Of a DNA stretch of 64,000 nucleotides, positions 55,283 to 61,132 are shown in pieces. The position numbers and the translations under genes were made by a program. The stretch is taken from the NCBI GenBank assembly GCA_937934595.1, contig CALGZA010000025.1, positions 42,332-106,331 on the forward strand, given 5' to 3'. The notes beneath the pieces are model-generated. The model was not told the DNA's origin. It did no database searches and saw only the letters and a program-made list of their open reading frames with translations. How positions within the stretch are numbered: position 1 is the first letter of the stretch; each line of letters opens with the position of its first letter. Source of the DNA: an uncultured Verrucomicrobiales bacterium. Lineage in GTDB: Bacteria > Verrucomicrobiota > Verrucomicrobiia > Verrucomicrobiales > Akkermansiaceae.

Positions 55283-56665
55283 ATGATCAACATCGCCATC
55301 GTCGGACGACCAAACGTAGGAAAATCCGCCATATTCAACCGCCTCGCTAACCGCAGAATCGCCATCGTCCACGACCAACCAGGAGTCACCCGTGATCGTA
55401 TCGCAGCACCCTGTGCCATGACAGAAACTCCATGCACCATCATAGACACAGGCGGAATCGGAGCCAAACTAGATGATGGATTCCTTGACCAAGTCACCGT
55501 AGAAGCAGACATCGCCATTCAGACCTCAGACCTCATCCTATTCGTCGTAGACTGCCGTGAAGGACTCAGTCACATAGAATCAGAACTAGCCACCAAACTC
55601 CGCAAAGCCAGCCCACCCATACTCCTCCTTCTTAATAAAGCAGATCACGTTGAACTAGAAGGCCAACTCGGCGACTTCTCCAGAATGGGATTCGGTGCAG
55701 GAACACCCGTATCAGCAGAACACGGCCGCGGATTCAACGAACTCATCTCAAAAATAGAAGACATCATCCAGCCCATCGCAGCCAAACGCGCAGAAACAAA
55801 CGCAGACGCAGAAGAACACGTTGCCAAAACAGGCCTCAAAATCGCCATCGTCGGAAAACCAAATGCCGGCAAATCATCACTCGTCAATGCCATCCTCAAA
55901 GACGAACGCACCATCGTCTCAAACATCGCAGGAACCACCCGTGACTCAGTAGACATACCATACAACTACGCAGGCGAAAACCACACCCTCATAGACACTG
56001 CTGGACTAAGACAAAGATCAAAAATGGACACATCCGTCGAGGTCTTCTCCGCGCTCCGTGCAGAAAGATCAATCCGCCGCTCAGACATCTGCCTCCTCGT
56101 CATCGACCTAGAAGCAGGCATCTCCGCCATGGACAGAAAAATCGCTCAACTCATACAGAAAGAACACAAACCCTGCCTTATCATCCTCAACAAATGGGAC
56201 CTCTTCGACCCAGGAATGCCACGTGCAGAAAGACTAGAAAAAGCAGAAAAACTCATCCGCACAGACCTCTTCTTCCTCTCCTACGCACCCTTCGCTGCCG
56301 TCTCAGCCAGAGAAGGCCAGCACATCAGCCAAGTCTTCAGCCAACTCACAAAAATCCGTGAAGCATCACAAGAAACCATCACCACTGGTGCCCTAAACAG
56401 ACTCCTCCAAGAAGCATTCGAACTAAAACCACCAAGCATCCACAAAAAATTCCGTAAACGCGTCAAACTACTCTACGCCACAGCCGTTGTTAACGATCGC
56501 TACACCGCTATCCCAGTCCCATCCTACATCCTATTCGTCAACGACAAACGCCTCATGCAGGAAAACTACGAACAATACCTATCCAACAGAATTCGCGAGA
56601 AATTCTACGCCCCAGCCATCCCCATCGTATTCTCAGTAAGATCCAGAAACAGATCAAAAAAATAA
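55283..56665 (+). CDS. der: Ribosome assembly GTPase Der (EngA)
   Basis: The 460-residue protein has two GTPase domains, each with its own P-loop: GRPNVGKS at residues 8-15 and GKPNAGKS near 194-201. DTGG and DTAG (G3) and NKAD and NKWD (G4) elements are also present. A C-terminal KH-like domain ends AIPIVFSVRSRNRSKK. Der binds the 50S subunit and is required for its assembly. A degenerate copy of its last codons is found 1.6 kb downstream (58305-58354), marking a past duplication around the inserted material. Confidence 0.95.
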   Translation: MINIAIVGRPNVGKSAIFNRLANRRIAIVHDQPGVTRDRIAAPCAMTETPCTIIDTGGIGAKLDDGFLDQVTVEADIAIQTSDLILFVVDCREGLSHIESELATKLRKASPPILLLLNKADHVELEGQLGDFSRMGFGAGTPVSAEHGRGFNELISKIEDIIQPIAAKRAETNADAEEHVAKTGLKIAIVGKPNAGKSSLVNAILKDERTIVSNIAGTTRDSVDIPYNYAGENHTLIDTAGLRQRSKMDTSVEVFSALRAERSIRRSDICLLVIDLEAGISAMDRKIAQLIQKEHKPCLIILNKWDLFDPGMPRAERLEKAEKLIRTDLFFLSYAPFAAVSAREGQHISQVFSQLTKIREASQETITTGALNRLLQEAFELKPPSIHKKFRKRVKLLYATAVVNDRYTAIPVPSYILFVNDKRLMQENYEQYLSNRIREKFYAPAIPIVFSVRSRNRSKK

Positions 56666-57065
56666 TAGTAACCAAATCACACAAAAACATCCCTCCACTT
56701 AAGCCTAGGCATCACATCTAAAAAGGATACCATACAAAAAACAAACGCTAACATAGCAGATTAGACAGAGTGGCTAATACACTACCCACAAGAAACCTCC
56801 ACACAACCTATTGAAAATAATATAGTTAAAATTGCAATCAGCATCCATCACACGAACTTCCAGAGATACATTAGTATGCATAATTGCAGGTGGTTTAAAC
56901 GGCCTGCTATAACATAAATGAACTTTGGATTTGATAGACCTTGGTCTATACGTTTAAGACAGTTCCCATAAACACAGCTACCAATGCTATATTGGCAGCT
57001 AGATTTTGAGATGTAAGAACTAAGCTAGGACATCTCGTTAAATGCAGCTTGGAGGCGTTTTCTTC

Positions 57066-57170
57066 TTATTGTGCTATCTTATTTGGTTTTATCGATCCAT
57101 AATTGGGCATCTGTAGCTAAGACAACTCTGCGCTCAGAGCGACCATGTCCTGATTTCGAATACCTTGATT
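57066..57170 (-). pseudogene. Decayed transposase fragment, ISAs1-like
   Basis: On the - strand an open stretch reads RYSKSGHGRSERRVVLATDA followed by QLWIDKT and a stop. The G-H-G-R-x-E-x-R-x-V core is a hallmark of ISAs1-family DDE transposases. Surrounding frames hold stops and no terminal inverted repeats were found, so this is a relic. A further - strand piece at about 58028-58140 (ending FLTSFTEV) might be the separated N-terminus, which would place the PEP-CTERM gene within the former element; this is speculative. Confidence 0.4.
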
Positions 57171-57323
57171 AAAGGAGGAAAACCTCCAGCGAGTTTTTTT
57201 GATTTAGTATTTTTGTGAGCCATTCGGCTAAAAACATCAATATGTTCGTTTGAATAGGTCTGATTTCCTAGTATTTTAAAATAAGATAGCCCTGAACTAT
57301 GACACACATTCAATGAGAATCAC

Positions 57324-57356
57324 TTGACACTTTTTTCGATACTGTGAAAGTTATAT
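57324..57356 (+). promoter_or_regulatory. Possible promoter of PEP-CTERM gene 2
   Basis: TTGACAC at 57324-57330 is followed by TGAAAG and TTATAT at 57351-57356. The same three pieces precede PEP-CTERM gene 1, with slightly different spacing. They may be a shared promoter; a -35/-10 spacing of 21 bases is too long for a standard housekeeping promoter. Confidence 0.3.
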
Positions 57357-57393
57357 CATCATAAATAATTTATGATATTAAATATAAAATTAT

Positions 57394-58002
57394 ATGAAAA
57401 TTAAAACAAATATACTCTTAGCTACTTTAGTGATACAAGCATCTACAGGGACTGCTGATGCCATAAATTTACTCACAAACCCCGGATTTGAAAATGGGTT
57501 AACCGGATGGACTATCGTTTCTGGTACAGCAGGTTTAGGAAACGCATCACCTACTCCTGACCCATTATTAGGCGGGACACAATATTTGACTGGCTCAGAT
57601 TCATCACTCTTTGAAGCAACACAGACCATTAGTCTTTCTGCTCTAGGATACTCTGATGCAGTAATTGACGCTGAAGGGCTTACTGCTGATTTTTCCGGAA
57701 CTATTACTGGACCAGGGGCATCTAATGGCATCACTGGTTTGCGATTTATTGATTCTATAGGAGATCTCTCATTCTTTATGTTAAATAACGGAGCTACAGA
57801 CACTTGGACTACGAGCAGTAATGATGTATTCATTCCTTTTGGAACACGTTCTGTAGAATTTGTTTTCCGATCAAACAGTCCAGAGAATACTTTTTTTGAT
57901 GCAGCTTCTTTAAGCATTACTCCAGAGCCCATTCCTGAGCCTTCTTCATTTTTATTGGTAGGATTAGCCAGTCTGGGACTAGCTACCCGCAGACAAAGAT
58001 AA
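57394..58002 (+). CDS. PEP-CTERM sorting domain protein 2
   Basis: The 202-residue protein has a signal peptide (about 1-23, ending TADA), a body beginning INLLTNPGFENGLTGWTIVS, which is typical of carbohydrate-binding-like jelly-roll modules in surface proteins, and a C-terminal IPEPSSFLLVGLASLGLATR followed by RQR. The P-E-P, hydrophobic helix and Arg tail form the exosortase sorting signal. Like PEP-CTERM gene 1 it has balanced C and G on the + strand, unlike the surrounding genes. It lies between a decayed transposase fragment and a der remnant. Confidence 0.85.
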   Translation: MKIKTNILLATLVIQASTGTADAINLLTNPGFENGLTGWTIVSGTAGLGNASPTPDPLLGGTQYLTGSDSSLFEATQTISLSALGYSDAVIDAEGLTADFSGTITGPGASNGITGLRFIDSIGDLSFFMLNNGATDTWTTSSNDVFIPFGTRSVEFVFRSNSPENTFFDAASLSITPEPIPEPSSFLLVGLASLGLATRRQR

Positions 58003-58417
58003 AACCTTAAATTGTAAGGGATTTACACTTCGGTGAAGCTTGTTAGAAAAACATTGAGAGTCTCGAGGAATAATTTGAAATCTAATGCATCAAGTAGATT
58101 GATAAAAGTTTCATTGAAAAAATCAGATTGTTTTACTGATAGTCACTGTCCATTCTAAAAAAGAAGAATACTTCATACCCTAGTGTAATTTCCTAGCCTT
58201 TAAATGTAAAACTATAAACGTGATCCGAAAGATGATCACACACTTCCCACGCAGACCTCAAAATCTAGAGCTTTCCACATCAACTATCAACGACCATTCC
58301 AACGTCATCCCCATTCTATTCTCATTAAAATCTAGAAACAGATTCAAAAATAATGAAATAAAACGCAACCTTTATGACTTACCATGGTTATCATAATTTG
58401 ATACAAACTTCCAAATC
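58003..58417. other. Intergenic region with der remnant
   Basis: The 415-base gap contains no intact gene. Its left part keeps the T/G-richer composition of the PEP-CTERM segment; a der-like fragment lies at 58305-58354. After that the C/A-rich composition resumes. Confidence 0.6.
58305..58354 (+). pseudogene. Decayed copy of the der 3' end
   Basis: The sequence encodes VIPILFSLKSRNRFKN, matching the Der C-terminus AIPIVFSVRSRNRSKK. At DNA level most positions agree with 56613-56662. Upstream similarity fades quickly, with a small deletion and frame change, so only the last codons remain. It shows that the segment between the two der ends (about 1.6 kb) was inserted by, or accompanied by, duplication of the der 3' end. 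Confidence 0.6.
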
Positions 58418-59809
58418 ATGAAAAATTACAACCACATACCTCTCAATAAGCGCTTAGCTCTTCTCTTCACAATAACCCACATCATCTCCATAGCTGCTGC
58501 TCTAGCTCAACAAGGCACACTCGACCTCACCAACCTGCAAGACTACGCAGGCCAAACCAAACCAGACTACATCACCAAAGACAACACACCAGCAGGTAAT
58601 CCCATTACAAACATAGGCGCCACACTCGGCCGCGTCCTCTTCCATGACAAGCGCCTCTCAAAAAACAACACCATCTCCTGCGCATCCTGCCATCAGCAAC
58701 AGCACGCCTTCAGTGACCCTAACCTCGCCAGCATCGGAGTCAACGGCTCCACCGGCCGCCACTCCATGCGCCTCATCAACGCCAAATTCTCCAATGAAAC
58801 GAGATTCTTCTGGGACGAGCGCGCCGTCACTCTAGAAGACCAAACCACACAGCCCATTAAAGACCATATCGAAATGGGATTCAGCGGAACAAACGGAGAC
58901 CAAAACTTCACAGACCTCATCACCAAACTATCCGCCATCACTGAATATAAAGTCCTATTCACAGGCGTCTTCGGTGACCCAGCCATCACAGAAGAACGCG
59001 TCCAACGCTCCATCTCACAATTCATCCGCTCCATCCAATCATTCGACAGCAAATACGACCTCGGACGAGCCACAACCAACAACGACGGCGCCCCCTTCCC
59101 TAACTTCACTCCCGCAGAAAATGCCGGAAAACAACTCTTCCTAGCACCACCACCAGCTAATGGAGCAGGTTGCGCAGGCTGTCACCAGCCACCAGAATTC
59201 GACATCGCGCCAAACTCCAGAAACAACGGTGTCATAACTTCACTCGACGGCACTACAGACACCACAAACACCAGATCCCCCAGCCTCAGAGACCTAGTAG
59301 ATAAAACAGGAACACCACATACAGCATTCATGCACGACGGATCACTCCCGACACTAGCCTCAGTCATAAATCACTACAACGCAATACCAGCAGTAGTTCC
59401 CAACTTAGACCCGCGTCTTAGCCCAGGAGGCCAACCTCAACGCCTCAACCTAAACCAAACCCAAAAAGACAACCTAATCGCATTCCTAAAAACCCTCACA
59501 GGAACATCAGTATACACAGACGAAAAATGGTCTAACCCATTTACAGCCAATGATGAAATCAATATCATCATACTCCCCTCTGATAAAACCTCCATCACCT
59601 TCACCAGCAACGGAGCATCCAGAACCGCTAACATCACCTCACCAGCAGCACCAAACATAGAATACATATTCCAAACATCCTCAGACCTTCAGAACTGGAC
59701 ATCAGAAACCGTCACCTCCACCCCCTCAGGCACACTCAATGCCATTGACACAACACCAGAAACAGAAACAAAAAAATTCTACCGCTTCATCTACAAACCA
59801 ACACCATAA
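58418..59809 (+). CDS. Di-haem cytochrome c peroxidase (CcpA/MauG family)
   Basis: The 463-residue protein has a signal peptide (about 1-30, ending AAALAQ). The first haem site is CASCH at residues 88-92 in an LGRVLFHDKRLSKNNTISC context; the second is CAGCH at about 252-256. FMHDGSLPTLASVINHYN near 310 is a typical family segment supplying a distal ligand region. The last 90 residues form a beta-type domain (SSDLQNWTSETV), seen in other secreted proteins of these bacteria and not part of the peroxidase. Such enzymes reduce hydrogen peroxide or oxidise protein side chains in the periplasm. Confidence 0.88.
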   Translation: MKNYNHIPLNKRLALLFTITHIISIAAALAQQGTLDLTNLQDYAGQTKPDYITKDNTPAGNPITNIGATLGRVLFHDKRLSKNNTISCASCHQQQHAFSDPNLASIGVNGSTGRHSMRLINAKFSNETRFFWDERAVTLEDQTTQPIKDHIEMGFSGTNGDQNFTDLITKLSAITEYKVLFTGVFGDPAITEERVQRSISQFIRSIQSFDSKYDLGRATTNNDGAPFPNFTPAENAGKQLFLAPPPANGAGCAGCHQPPEFDIAPNSRNNGVITSLDGTTDTTNTRSPSLRDLVDKTGTPHTAFMHDGSLPTLASVINHYNAIPAVVPNLDPRLSPGGQPQRLNLNQTQKDNLIAFLKTLTGTSVYTDEKWSNPFTANDEINIIILPSDKTSITFTSNGASRTANITSPAAPNIEYIFQTSSDLQNWTSETVTSTPSGTLNAIDTTPETETKKFYRFIYKPTP

Positions 59810-59857
59810 ACAATCAAAACATACTCCCAAACTAAAAATAATGAAACAAAACGCCTT

Positions 59858-60704
59858 CAGACCCAGCAAACGTCGAATACTACTTCTCTGAAACATCAGG
59901 AAACCCAGGTGGTGACGATAGCGGCTGGCAAGACAGCCCCACATACACTGACTATGGATTAACATACGGACTCAAATACACATACACAGTCAAAGCCCGT
60001 GACAAAAGCATCAACCAAAACGAAACAATCCCCTCAGCCGCCGTTTCCGTTATCCCACAACCCAGAACACACAACGAATGGGCATCAGCAACATTCCCAT
60101 CAGGAAACAAACTCACAAACACAAACCAAACCCTAGATTCAGATAACGGCGGCCTCGTATCAGTCCTAGAATGGGTGCTCGCAGGCGACCCCACAAACAA
60201 AAATGATGACCTTACCATCATGCCCACCTTCGGACACACTCCTAACTCAGGAAACTTCACATACCGCCGTAACGATGCCGCTCACGCAGACCCTAATACC
60301 ATTTGAACTGTTAGAATGGATTGATAGCACAACAAGATAGCAATAGTAGCAAGGCAAGAGGAAAGCGAATAGCGGACTATGCAACTGACGAATAACGAAG
60401 CTAATCTTGTATATTGTTATGCACTTCAAAAAATCAGCTCTGCTGCTGATCCCAAATATATTGAAACTACTATCCTACTATCAGCCCAGAATAACTGTGA
60501 AAATGGTATAACACCACCATCACTGTAGAATACAGCTCAGACCTCAAAACCTGGCAAACAGCCACACAAGGACAGTTCATTAACATCACAGAATCCAATG
60601 ACGCATTCGGACCAGGCATCGACAAAGTTACCCTCCAGTTCTCAGACAACATCACCCAAAATAAGGATCTATTCGTAAGACTAAAAGCTACAGTCACTCA
60701 ATAA
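59858..60704 (+). pseudogene. 3' end duplicate of an M6-type metalloprotease gene, split by a MITE
   Basis: 59858-60270 is nearly identical to 63588-64000, the C-terminal region of the downstream metalloprotease gene (NVEYYFSETSGNPGGDDSGW and SVLEWVLAGDPTNKNDDL are shared). No start or protease domain is attached. The frame continues RRNDAAHADPN, is broken by the MITE at 60297-60508, and resumes after it as TTITVEYSSDLKTWQTAT to a stop at 60702-60704. Removing the MITE plus one TAA restores the frame exactly. The fragment therefore probably arose by duplication, then took the MITE insertion. Confidence 0.85.
60297..60508 (+). mobile_element. MITE copy D, complete (212 bp, TAA duplication) inside a gene fragment
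   Basis: The element runs from TACCATTTGAACTGTT (60297) to AACTGTGAAAATGGTA (60508). The outermost 8 bases, TACCATTT and AAATGGTA, are a perfect inverted repeat, and TAA lies on both sides (60294-60296 and 60509-60511). Because the host reading frame is restored when the element and one TAA are removed, both the ends and the 3-base target duplication are well defined. It has no coding capacity. Confidence 0.92.
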
Positions 60705-61132
60705 AGCTTCCTTCTCAAAAAACATACTCTTTAATTTGCATTAAATAACCACGTAAGCCGTTATTATGGATGAAATGCAAATCAAGATACAGCGAGTGTC
60801 CGAGCAGAAGAGAGATGCATAGAGGGCTACTGGCGCCCTAGCGGATTAGTTTTTGCAGCTATCAAGGAATGACACAAGAATCATGCGCGTATCAAGGCTG
60901 AAGAATCAAGCAGATAGCAACAAAAACACCCGCGTCCACTCTAAATCTGAATCACTTTCTAAAATACCCCATAACAACCATTTGGCTGATCTCTTATACT
61001 GCTGATTCATAATATGCGCACCTTACACAACAGTCAGATAAAAAAAACCACATACGCAAAAAAATCTATTTGTCTTCACTGTGTTTTTATGGTTCTTAAA
61101 AATCAGCATAAATAATTGAACATTAATTTACT
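60705..61132. other. Intergenic region with second repeat family
   Basis: The 428 bases before the metalloprotease gene contain no gene. 60841-60906 matches 37185-37250 and 60961-60991 matches 25438-25468. 60781-60830 weakly recalls the interior of the MITE (GATA, GAGT, GCATAG, GGCTAC), so the region may be an older, diverged relative of it. Confidence 0.5.
60841..60991. repeat. Diverged repeat, second family
   Basis: Its left part (60841-60906) is shared with 37185-37250 and its right end (60961-60991) with 25438-25468, where both end ACCATTTGGCTGATC. No terminal inverted repeat pair was found. It may be one element whose parts survive separately at the other two sites. Confidence 0.45.

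Larger units (their letters stand above)
56666..57393. other. Intergenic region with transposase remnant
   Basis: The 728 bases between der and PEP-CTERM gene 2 contain no intact gene. From about 56900 the base composition shifts from C/A-rich to T/G-balanced. A transposase-like fragment lies at 57066-57170 (-), and a weak hairpin GGAGG-AAAA-CCTCC (57174-57187) with T7 nearby lies next to it. A TTGACA box at 57324-57329 precedes the PEP-CTERM gene. Confidence 0.55.

Noticed and set aside
57174..57200. Terminator (GGAGG hairpin with T7)
   Set aside because: Stem is only 5 bp and the T run is 6 bases away; no gene ends just before it on the + strand.
57324..57345. Sigma-54 promoter upstream of PEP-CTERM gene 2
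   Set aside because: TGACAC resembles the -24 element but the -12 TTGC is missing at the right spacing, and gene 1 does not match either.
59952..60260. Two near-identical 102-residue - strand frames (also at 63682-63990)
   Set aside because: They are the antisense of the duplicated metalloprotease tail; their similarity reflects that DNA duplication, not a conserved small gene.
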